Positions 26,752 to 34,393 of a DNA stretch of 64,000 nt are shown in pieces (position 1 is the first letter of the stretch; every line of letters begins with the position of its first letter). This stretch comes from Candidatus Methanoperedens sp. BLZ2. GTDB taxonomy: Archaea; Halobacteriota; Methanosarcinia; Methanosarcinales; Methanoperedenaceae. Position numbers and translations under genes: made by a program. The notes below the pieces were generated by a model. The model had not been told where the DNA came from. It ran no database searches and saw only the letters and a program-made list of their open reading frames with translations. The DNA lies in the NCBI RefSeq assembly GCF_002487355.1, contig NZ_NTMG01000062.1, positions 52,225-116,224 on the forward strand, in the 5' to 3' direction.

Positions 26752-27930
26752 ATGAAATTTCTTGAGCGAAATGAACTTCTCTTCAATTTTATGCTTGTGA
26801 ACATCAGCTCAGGGATTGCCGTTGGCATGATGAATTTTATCATTCCGGTGTATGCTCTCAGTCTCAATGCAACGTCTGCTGAAATCGGCCTGATAAAAGG
26901 ATTTACAGGGATCGGGGATTTACTTATAGTTCTACCTGCTGGGTTTCTCATAGATTATTTTGGCTCAAAAAAGATGTATTCTGTAAGTTGTATATTCGGA
27001 TCTTTGATAATAATTTCCATTTCATTTGCAACAAATGCCAGTTTTCTCCTGCTAATAATGTTATTCTATGGCATATCGAAAACTATCAGGACAACTTCAA
27101 ATAATGCTGATTTTTTTAAACATATGAACACTATTGGAGCCAGTAAAGCCGGCTATTTTAAGGGTTCAATAACCATAGGATCGGCATTGATCGGTCCATT
27201 AATCGGAGGAATAGCGATTTTAGCCATGGGTTATACAAGCTATTTTGTATTAACAAGTGCATTCTTGCTTTTACCGCTTGTTATCATATCCTCCCGCCTG
27301 TACCGCGAAAATACTTCGCAGGTAAAACCAAAAATTTTTAGCTTCATTGATACTTCAAACCACTATAAGTCTCTTACAAAAAACAGGCTTCTTGTTAGCG
27401 CAACTATAAAAAATGGTTTGAACTCCGCATTTTTCATGACCTTTACAACCTTTATAATCGTGCTGGCGATCAAAGACCTGGGTTTATCTCCGGGCATAGC
27501 TGCAGCGCTTATCTCTATAAAAGGGGTGTCCACATTGTTTGTTGTATTCTTCGGGGGGACATACCTTCAGAAAAACAATAATGGTTTATATTTATTTGCT
27601 TACATTACAACTATCTTTTCACTTCTTCTTTTAGGAATTGGAACTGATTCTATTGCGCTGGCTGTAGCCTCTTTGATAAATGGCGTAGGCACCGGTCTTA
27701 TAACCCTGATCAATTTTACAGAAGTTGGAAATATTGATGGAGAAAAAGGTAAGATAGCGGGTTTTTTTTCTTTTGGTAATGCCTTGGGCTCTATAACAGG
27801 ACCTACACTTGCCGGAATGATAGGGGATTCTTTTGGTGTCCATACGATTTTCCTTGCTTTTATAGTGCCATTTGGCATGCTGGCGATCTATACTTTCGTG
27901 GAAAACAAGAAACACAAGAAACAGAATTGA
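26752..27930 (+). CDS. MFS transporter (second of two)
   Basis: The 392-residue protein has about twelve predicted membrane helices and a motif A-like loop PAGFLIDYFGSKK near residue 62, lacking the usual second arginine. A second conserved loop is GVGTGLITLINFTEVGN near 309. No substrate can be assigned. I start at ATG 26752, not the TTG six bases earlier. Copy B of the intergenic element ends about 20 bases upstream and copy C begins about 30 bases after its stop, ahead of the activase operon. Confidence 0.85.
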   Translation: MKFLERNELLFNFMLVNISSGIAVGMMNFIIPVYALSLNATSAEIGLIKGFTGIGDLLIVLPAGFLIDYFGSKKMYSVSCIFGSLIIISISFATNASFLLLIMLFYGISKTIRTTSNNADFFKHMNTIGASKAGYFKGSITIGSALIGPLIGGIAILAMGYTSYFVLTSAFLLLPLVIISSRLYRENTSQVKPKIFSFIDTSNHYKSLTKNRLLVSATIKNGLNSAFFMTFTTFIIVLAIKDLGLSPGIAAALISIKGVSTLFVVFFGGTYLQKNNNGLYLFAYITTIFSLLLLGIGTDSIALAVASLINGVGTGLITLINFTEVGNIDGEKGKIAGFFSFGNALGSITGPTLAGMIGDSFGVHTIFLAFIVPFGMLAIYTFVENKKHKKQN

Positions 27931-27958
27931 ATGGGAAATTATTGCCGCAACCATGCAG

Positions 27959-28008
27959 AATCCGGAATAAAATAGGCGACAGTTGCTGATTTCTAAAGTG
28001 TATTATAA
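27959..28008 (+). promoter_or_regulatory. Conserved intergenic element, copy C (before activase operon)
   Basis: AATCCGGAATAAAATAGGCG followed by ACAGTTGCTGATTTCTAAAG. The match to A and B is weaker at the left (one extra G, different spacer) but keeps TCCG, AATAAA, TTGCTGATTTCTA and AG. It lies about 40 bases before the activase start, which has its own AGGAGG ribosome site. Confidence 0.5.
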
Positions 28009-28040
28009 GAACAGGGATTAGAGTGTTATCAGGAGGATAT

Positions 28041-28847
28041 ATGACAACAAAATCAGATAACATACCAAAATTTGCCGGAGTAGATGTAGGCTCGCTGACG
28101 ACCAAATCAGTGATCATATCAAATGGTTCGATAGCTGGCTATGGGCTGATTCCAACAGGAATAGATACGGAAGAGAATGGACGGCTCGCTCTCCGGAAAG
28201 CGCTGGAGTCAGCAAACCTCAAACGTGAAGACCTGAAATATATCGTCGCAACAGGTTATGGGAGGATCTCAGCGCCATATGCAAACAAGACTGTGACAGA
28301 GATAACCTGTCATGCCAGAGGCGCATATTACCTGCATCCGACCACAAGAACAATTATCGACATGGGCGGGCAGGATTGCAAAGCAATACGCCTGGATAAG
28401 GATGGAAATGTCGTGGATTTTGCCATGAACGATAAATGCGCAGCAGGTACAGGCCGGTTCCTTGAAGTGATGGCTAATGTTTTCAAGGTCAAGCTTAATG
28501 ATCTTGGTTCTTTAGCGCTGCGGGCAAAAGAAATCGTTCCTATGAGCAGCACATGCACCGTATTTGCCGAATCAGAAACTGTTTCCCTCCTGGCCAGGGG
28601 AGAAAAACCAGAGAATATCCTCAAAGGAATACACCATGCTATTGCGAACAGGGTATCAGGCATGTTTTCGCGCGTTGGCGTCGAAAGTGATGTCTTCTTC
28701 TCAGGCGGGGTTGCAAAAAATATAGGGATGAGATCTGCACTTGAAGAAGTGCTAAAAGCCAAAATAGTGGCACCGGAATATGATCCTCAGTTAGTCGGAG
28801 CGCTTGGGGCAGCAGTACTTGCAAGAAACTACAGCGGAAAGGTATAA
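28041..28847 (+). CDS. Acyl-CoA dehydratase activase-type ATPase (BcrA/BadF/HgdC family)
   Basis: This 268-residue ASKHA-fold protein is the archerase-type activator: a homodimer with one [4Fe-4S] cluster that uses ATP to fire single low-potential electrons into a partner dehydratase or reductase. Visible are GVDVGSLTTKSV near residue 14, DMGGQDCK, and the cluster cysteines in KCAAGTGRF and SSTCTVFAESE. The ATG at 28041 follows AGGAGG. It is the first gene of a tight operon; the next gene starts two bases after its stop, which fits an activator with its target. Confidence 0.93.
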   Translation: MTTKSDNIPKFAGVDVGSLTTKSVIISNGSIAGYGLIPTGIDTEENGRLALRKALESANLKREDLKYIVATGYGRISAPYANKTVTEITCHARGAYYLHPTTRTIIDMGGQDCKAIRLDKDGNVVDFAMNDKCAAGTGRFLEVMANVFKVKLNDLGSLALRAKEIVPMSSTCTVFAESETVSLLARGEKPENILKGIHHAIANRVSGMFSRVGVESDVFFSGGVAKNIGMRSALEEVLKAKIVAPEYDPQLVGALGAAVLARNYSGKV

Positions 28848-28849
28848 CA

Positions 28850-30037
28850 ATGGTATTGGAAACGTTAGAAAAAATAAATCAGGCTGTAAAGGAAAGACCC
28901 CGGGAGCTTGTAAAAGCAAGAGAAAAAGGAGCTAAAGTCGCCGGCTGGTTCAACTACAATATCCCTGAAGAGATCATTTACGCACTGGGATTGATCCCGA
29001 TCAGGCTGGGAACAGGTGGAGACGACAGGTTAGTTGAAATTGGCGCAAGATACATCTCAACAAAAAATTGTGTTTATACAAGAGAACTTGTAGGGCTTTT
29101 TGCCCGGAATCAAGACCCATATATTATAAATTCGGATATAGTCGCAGTAGACGCAACCTGCCTGCAAACATACCGTGTGGCAGAAGTTATAAAACATTAT
29201 TTTAAGGTGAATACGCTGATACTTGGAGTACCAAAGCATTTCTCTGAGCCCGAAGGACAGGAATATTTCAGGAAAGAACTGCAATCGTTCACACGGAAAT
29301 TGGAAGTATTTGCAGGAACTGAGCTTAATTCGAACAAGCTATCAGAATCCATCAAGCTCTATAATGACATCAGAAAATCCCTGAAACAATTATACAAATA
29401 CCAGGCAATAGAACACCAGCCCATAAAATGGCGCGAGGTTTTCGATATAGTACATGCAGGATTTTACCTCGACAGGGAAAAGTATCTTTCATTGTTGCAG
29501 GAACTGCTGACTGAACTGAAAGAAAAACATGGTGAACCCGTAATTGGAAACCTGAATGGAGATGCCCGTATCCTGATATCAGGAAGCATAATTCCACCGG
29601 GAGATACAAAATTGATAAATATCATAGAGCAGGTTGGGGGAAGAATAGTGGGCGATGATCTATGGTCAGGTCTTAATCCTTCACTTGATGTAAATATCAG
29701 GGAAGCATCTATAAAAGGGATAGCAGGTGCGTATATTAACCGCGTTCCTCATGCTGCACTTCCCTTTCTGGACCTGGAAACAGACAGGCGGCTCAAAAAC
29801 CTGAAGCAGCTTATCAGGGACCACAGGGCACAGGGGGTATTATATCACACATTGCGCTACTGCGACGCATTCTCCTTCAAAGCCGGAGAAACAAAGAATG
29901 TACTGAAAGTAGAAGGTGTGCCTCTGCTTGAGATACACACGGAGTATGCAGGCTCTGACGTTGAAGCTATAAGAACCCGGGCTGAGGCTTTTGTCGAGCT
30001 GATAAGAAATAAAAATATTCTTGAGAATGAGGCTTGA
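28850..30037 (+). CDS. 2-hydroxyacyl-CoA dehydratase-like protein, subunit 1
   Basis: A 395-residue member of the HgdB/BcrB/double-cubane protein family. The family marker VAGWFNYNIPEEIIYALGLI is near residue 30. It has exactly three cysteines, C74 (TKNCVY), C104 (DATCLQ) and C338 (RYCDAF), matching the three-Cys [4Fe-4S] site with an open iron coordination of this family. It would be the electron acceptor of the activase. The family reduces or dehydrates CoA thioesters, aromatics or small nitrogen species, so the substrate is unknown. The second subunit is encoded at 31765. Confidence 0.9.
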   Translation: MVLETLEKINQAVKERPRELVKAREKGAKVAGWFNYNIPEEIIYALGLIPIRLGTGGDDRLVEIGARYISTKNCVYTRELVGLFARNQDPYIINSDIVAVDATCLQTYRVAEVIKHYFKVNTLILGVPKHFSEPEGQEYFRKELQSFTRKLEVFAGTELNSNKLSESIKLYNDIRKSLKQLYKYQAIEHQPIKWREVFDIVHAGFYLDREKYLSLLQELLTELKEKHGEPVIGNLNGDARILISGSIIPPGDTKLINIIEQVGGRIVGDDLWSGLNPSLDVNIREASIKGIAGAYINRVPHAALPFLDLETDRRLKNLKQLIRDHRAQGVLYHTLRYCDAFSFKAGETKNVLKVEGVPLLEIHTEYAGSDVEAIRTRAEAFVELIRNKNILENEA

Positions 30038-30040
30038 CCT

Positions 30041-30877
30041 GTGGAAAAAATAAAAGCCGAAGGTCTGAAAAAAAAATTCAAACTTAAGGATGGCCAGAAG
30101 GTTAATAAAAATGGCTCGATAACAAACGAAGTCGAGGTATTAAACGGTGTTGACCTGAGTATTATAAAGGGAGAGTTCCTCACTGTGGTCGGGCCAAGCG
30201 GATGTGGAAAGTCCGTTCTTCTTGATATCATAGGCGGACTCACGAACCCTACGAGCGGAAATGTCTACCTGGATAACAAACCGATAGTCGGGCCCAGTTT
30301 CAAAACAGGTTATGTGTTCCAGCAGTATGCGCTTTTTCCATGGAGAAATGCCCTTTCAAATATAGAATTCGGACTTGAAACACACGGTATTCAAAAAGAG
30401 GAAAGAGAAAAAATTGCACGTAAGCTGTTATCCAAATTCGGTCTTTCGGACTTTGAGGACAGGTTCCCCTATCAACTTTCCGGAGGTATGCAGCAAAGAG
30501 TTGCAATCGCAAGATCTCTTGCCACCAATCCGGATGTATTGTTGATGGACGAACCATTTGCAGCTTTAGATGCCCAGACGCGGGAAATTCTCCAGAACGA
30601 GCTTCTAAGGATCTGGGAAGGGACAGATACAACTGTTATTTTTGTAACTCATAGCATCGATGAAGCAGTATTCCTTGCAGACCGGGTAGCTGTTATGACT
30701 GCAAGGCCGGGTGTTGTTAAACAGTTAATAGACATCGATCTTGAAAGACCAAGGAACGGAAACATAAGATCGAGCAACGAATTTGCCCGGAACCGGCATA
30801 AAGTCTGGGATGCGCTTAAAGATGAAGTGTTAAAAGCACAGAAAGACTGGGAACTGGCATCTGTGTACGCAAGGTAG
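30041..30877 (+). CDS. NitT/TauT-type ABC transporter ATP-binding protein
   Basis: The 278-residue ATPase has Walker A GPSGCGKS near residue 48, signature LSGGMQQRV near 148, Walker B LLMDEPFAALD near 168 and the switch histidine in VTHSIDEA. This is the SsuB/NrtD/TauB subfamily that drives import of nitrate, taurine, sulfonates or pyrimidine precursors. It begins at GTG 30041, with GAGG just before, four bases after the dehydratase-like gene. An insert near residues 18-35 (KDGQKVNKNGS) is unusual. Its last codons lie in a short tandem repeat (AGGTAGCA). Confidence 0.92.
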   Translation: MEKIKAEGLKKKFKLKDGQKVNKNGSITNEVEVLNGVDLSIIKGEFLTVVGPSGCGKSVLLDIIGGLTNPTSGNVYLDNKPIVGPSFKTGYVFQQYALFPWRNALSNIEFGLETHGIQKEEREKIARKLLSKFGLSDFEDRFPYQLSGGMQQRVAIARSLATNPDVLLMDEPFAALDAQTREILQNELLRIWEGTDTTVIFVTHSIDEAVFLADRVAVMTARPGVVKQLIDIDLERPRNGNIRSSNEFARNRHKVWDALKDEVLKAQKDWELASVYAR

Positions 30878-30923
30878 CAAGGTAGCAAAGTAGCAAGGCA
30901 GGATCAAAAATCAGGAGTTAATT

Positions 30924-31724
30924 ATGTCAGGAGAAATATTCAGTAATTTGAAAGACAAAGTGATCGGACGGTCGCATGGTCTGATACTTGTTTTTTTGTT
31001 TTTTATAGCATGGGAGATATTACCAAGGAGCGGAATAGTTAGTTCCGTATTCTTCCCTCCATTTTCCGATACGGTCATTGCCCTAAAAAATTTAGCTTTG
31101 TCCGGAGAGTTGTTTTTCCATCTCAAAGCAAGTATGGAAAGATCCCTGATAGGATTCGGATTAGCCGCTATTGTTGCGATCCCGCTGGGATTCGTTATGG
31201 GATGGTACACGCGTTTTGAGAAGTATACGGATTTGCTCATGCAGAGCTTAAGAAATACGTCGCAATTTGCCCTTCTTCCACTGTTTATTCTATTGCTTGG
31301 AATTGGTGAGGTATCAAAAATTGCAATGGTATTTTATGCAGCAGTCTGGTTCATGCTGGTTAACACAATAAGCGGAGTAAAAAACGTAGATCCTCTCTAT
31401 ATTAAGGCTGCTAAATCATTCGGGATATCGAATTATTATTTGTTCAAGAAAGTTATACTTCCCGGATCTTTTCCGTCTATAATCGCCGGTGCAAGGCTGT
31501 CAGCAAAATCTGCTGTAATGGTAGTGATAGCCGCCGAGATGCTGGCTGCCAGATCAGGATTAGGATATTTTATCCAGGATTCCCAATTAATGTTTCGCAT
31601 CCCGGAGATGTATGCAGGAATATTAACACTTTCAATAATTGGTGTTTCAATGAATTATATTCTTATCTGGATCGAAAAGAGGGCAACATACTGGAAAGGG
31701 GATCTTGATTCTGCAATATTATAA
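30924..31724 (+). CDS. NitT/TauT-type ABC transporter permease
   Basis: A 266-residue inner-membrane permease with about six helices, of the SsuC/TauC/NrtB family. The coupling EAA loop is around residues 155-175 (YIKAAKSFGISNYYLFKK), and the segment VVIAAEMLAARSGLGYFI near residue 197 is diagnostic of the subfamily. A GGAG ribosome site precedes the ATG. It pairs with the ATPase before it and the binding protein two genes later. A dehydratase-like gene is inserted between permease and binding protein, which ties transport to catalysis. Confidence 0.92.
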   Translation: MSGEIFSNLKDKVIGRSHGLILVFLFFIAWEILPRSGIVSSVFFPPFSDTVIALKNLALSGELFFHLKASMERSLIGFGLAAIVAIPLGFVMGWYTRFEKYTDLLMQSLRNTSQFALLPLFILLLGIGEVSKIAMVFYAAVWFMLVNTISGVKNVDPLYIKAAKSFGISNYYLFKKVILPGSFPSIIAGARLSAKSAVMVVIAAEMLAARSGLGYFIQDSQLMFRIPEMYAGILTLSIIGVSMNYILIWIEKRATYWKGDLDSAIL

Positions 31725-31764
31725 AAAATACTAAGAATTACTTAAAAATTGAACAGGTGGAACA

Positions 31765-33168
31765 ATGAATGAATTAAATAATAAAGAGAAAATATTTGCA
31801 TATCCTGAGGAAATAAAAGAGCGATTTATTGAAACAAAAGGATTGGATTTCAGGGATGGAACTCATGTTTCATCCGCAGAGATCTGGAATTTTATGACAC
31901 TTGAAGCTCCAGGAAGATTTCCCCATGCGTTCAGTATGAGCAGATACCATAATAGCCAGCTGTCAAAAGATGTAGAATTCTTCAGCGGGATAAAAAGGGG
32001 ATATCTTTCCCTTACACTGCGGGATCGTCTTTTAAAAGCACATAATGAGGGTACACCTATCATACATGTCCAGGGAGGACAAACAGTTGATCCTTATTTT
32101 GCTGCGGGCGGGATACCCATTGTACCAGGACCACTTCGGGGCTGGGCAAGGGATATGCAGGAAGGACTGAGTTTACGGGAAGCTGGCAACAGGGTGATGA
32201 AAATCCTTGAAGGCGGGAGAAAAGCGGTTTCAATCGATGCCTGCAATAATCCGATAGCTGCCATAGAAGCAATCCACCAGGAAATAGTGCCTGTTGACCT
32301 GATAGCGCCATATCTTTGCCTGCGCTGCTCTGATATAGGTTATGCGATCGAATCTTACAGAAGCGGTAAACACAAAGTCCCCGTATATCTCCTGGATTAT
32401 CCGATCAGCCAGGATAAAGATTGGACTGTAAAATATCTTGCAGCAAGAATTCATGGATTGATAAAAAAGATTGGCGAAATAAAAGGCAGTGAAGCAAGCG
32501 ATGAAGACCTGAAAAAAGAGATTAAGCTTGAAAATAAAGGACGGCGACTGGCGCGTGAAACTGTTGAACTTTCATGGTCAGCTTCCACTCCTCCGATGAA
32601 TAGTGTGGAGACTTCAAGTACTATCACTCTTGGCAGGTTTGACCGCGGCGATTCTCTTGCTGCAACACAGGTCCTGGAAGAAGCGAATCATGAGGTCAGG
32701 GAAAGAGTGAAACATTCGGTAAAAGCAGATGGGGTGGCTGATGATCCTGTCAGGATATTTTCATGCGGTTCTTGTTTTGGTCTTCGCGGTGATTTTCTTG
32801 AAGATAAAGGCGGTATACATGTAGGAACTGACGATCACTTAAGCAAAATATATGCTGATGTTGATGAGACCGGAGATCCATATGAGAATCTGGCCAGGAG
32901 TGTGCTTTCATATCACTACGAACAGCCTACTGAAATTCGCGCCCGGTGGGTAGTTGAATTGGTTAAACAATCCAGGGCAGATGGTGTTATTTGCGGAAAT
33001 AACTGGGGATGCAGCTTCCAATCAGGGATTTCCAGGATGATCGCCGACATCGTAAAAGAAGAAACCGGTGTTCCAACGATCAACCTCGAAGTTGCTGAAC
33101 TGGGACAATTAGAATCTGTAGAGCAGACCCAGAATCGTATAGAATCATTTATTGAAATGCTTAGTTAG
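31765..33168 (+). CDS. 2-hydroxyacyl-CoA dehydratase-like protein, subunit 2
   Basis: The 467-residue protein is larger than subunit 1 and has seven cysteines: C160, C185 and C188 (LCLRC), C334 and C337 (SCGSC), C410 and C416 (CGNNWGC). The C-terminal GVICGNNWGCSFQS resembles the third iron-sulfur motif of HgdD/BcrC-type proteins. Seven Cys could hold a [4Fe-4S] or a larger cluster; one more may be structural. It probably forms a heterodimer with the gene at 28850. Its position inside the ABC transporter operon suggests that the imported compound is its substrate. Confidence 0.85.
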   Translation: MNELNNKEKIFAYPEEIKERFIETKGLDFRDGTHVSSAEIWNFMTLEAPGRFPHAFSMSRYHNSQLSKDVEFFSGIKRGYLSLTLRDRLLKAHNEGTPIIHVQGGQTVDPYFAAGGIPIVPGPLRGWARDMQEGLSLREAGNRVMKILEGGRKAVSIDACNNPIAAIEAIHQEIVPVDLIAPYLCLRCSDIGYAIESYRSGKHKVPVYLLDYPISQDKDWTVKYLAARIHGLIKKIGEIKGSEASDEDLKKEIKLENKGRRLARETVELSWSASTPPMNSVETSSTITLGRFDRGDSLAATQVLEEANHEVRERVKHSVKADGVADDPVRIFSCGSCFGLRGDFLEDKGGIHVGTDDHLSKIYADVDETGDPYENLARSVLSYHYEQPTEIRARWVVELVKQSRADGVICGNNWGCSFQSGISRMIADIVKEETGVPTINLEVAELGQLESVEQTQNRIESFIEMLS

Positions 33169-33177
33169 GAGAAAAAT

Positions 33178-34200
33178 ATGGTCAACAAATCACTATTAGT
33201 CATCGGAATCGTGCTGATAGCAGCTGTGGCAGGAATTATCATTGCAGCAAATAATTCACAGGGAACTGAAGAGAAGATTTCTGTAATCCGTATCGGAAGC
33301 ACTGCTCCCGGTCATGCCAAATTTATAATATTTGAACAAAAAGGATGGATGGCTGATGAATTTAAAAAAGACGGGATAAAAGTGGAATTTTATCCATTCA
33401 CAGGCGGAGGTTCCGAAGCCATGACCGCTTTAGCAAGCGGAAGTCTTGATTTTGCTTATACGGGCAGCAACCCCGCATTACGTACAGCGGCGGCTGGTGC
33501 AGATATTAAATTAATAGCCATATCCTCATTTAATCCTCTTACGAGTACAGCTATAGTAGTCAGGAACGACTCAAAAATAAGGTCGATCAGTGATCTGAAA
33601 GGCAAGAAGGTAGCATACCTGAAAGGGACTGTACGCCATGCAGCTATCGTAAAATCATTAAAGAAAGAAAATATGTCCATTGCAGATATCGAATCGTTCA
33701 ATCTTAACTTCCAGGCATCAGGTCCGGCATTGATAAGGGGCGATATTGATGCCCTGGTCGAGAGTGAAACTACGGTTTATCCGCTTGTTTCAACAGGAGA
33801 AGCAAGAATCATTATAAGCGGAAAAGATAATCCGGAATGGTCATCGCCAAGTGCCATTACTGTCCGGGGGGATTTTGCAAAGAAACATCCGGATCTTGTT
33901 AAAAGACTGTTAAAAGTCGATCTGGAAACCGCACAATGGTCAGATGAACATTTTGATGAGGCGATTACGATCTATGCCACTGCAAGAAAAGATAAAGAGG
34001 AAGCAGTTAGAGAACAATTCCCTGCTAATACATTCTATGTGAATCCGGAACTTATAGATAAAGCGGTCCGGAGTTTTAAAGACGAAGAGGAATTCATGAA
34101 TGATAATAATCTGCTGGATGGAAAAGTGAATTGGGACTCATGGGTGGATCAGAGCTTCTTAGATTCGGTATTGAAAGAAAAAGGATCAAATAAAAAATAA
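33178..34200 (+). CDS. NitT/TauT-type substrate-binding protein
   Basis: A 340-residue SsuA/NMT1-type binding protein with an uncleaved-looking N-terminal membrane anchor (LLVIGIVLIAAVAGIIIAA), then the fold markers RIGSTAPGHAKFIIFEQKG, the TALASGSLDFAYTGSNPA segment near residue 84 and RSISDLKGKKVAYLKGT near 139. Family ligands are alkanesulfonates, taurine, nitrate, bicarbonate or aromatic sulfonates. The helical tail and the anchor fit an archaeal surface location. The absence of a lipobox is normal in archaea. It is the last intact gene of the operon. Confidence 0.9.
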   Translation: MVNKSLLVIGIVLIAAVAGIIIAANNSQGTEEKISVIRIGSTAPGHAKFIIFEQKGWMADEFKKDGIKVEFYPFTGGGSEAMTALASGSLDFAYTGSNPALRTAAAGADIKLIAISSFNPLTSTAIVVRNDSKIRSISDLKGKKVAYLKGTVRHAAIVKSLKKENMSIADIESFNLNFQASGPALIRGDIDALVESETTVYPLVSTGEARIIISGKDNPEWSSPSAITVRGDFAKKHPDLVKRLLKVDLETAQWSDEHFDEAITIYATARKDKEEAVREQFPANTFYVNPELIDKAVRSFKDEEEFMNDNNLLDGKVNWDSWVDQSFLDSVLKEKGSNKK

Positions 34201-34210
34201 ATTTGAGTGA

Positions 34211-34354
34211 GCTGAAAGCGAGATACTTGAAGTTATAGCCAGTGATCCTGAAGCATGGCAGAATATAGATGTATGGCTGACCAAATCCGGTGATGAGTTC
34301 CTGGATGTCGAGTCAAAAGAAGGATCATATCATATCTTTGTAAAGAAAGGATGA
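34211..34354 (+). pseudogene. 3' remnant of a TusA-like sulfurtransferase gene
   Basis: The frame after a stop at 34208-34210 encodes 47 residues: a start like SEILEVIASDPEAW, then DVWLTKSGDEFLDVES and YHIFVKKG, ending in TGA. This matches the C-terminal half of TusA/SirA-like proteins, whose end has the form VIA-D-P...I..W..+.G.EFL.VE......+.YV+K. The N-terminal half with the catalytic CPxP cysteine is missing and no start codon is seen. It follows the ABC operon by ten bases, so it may once have been its seventh gene. Confidence 0.6.
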
Positions 34355-34393
34355 TCATTCCGAAAGGTATAAATAATTCGGATATAGACTATA

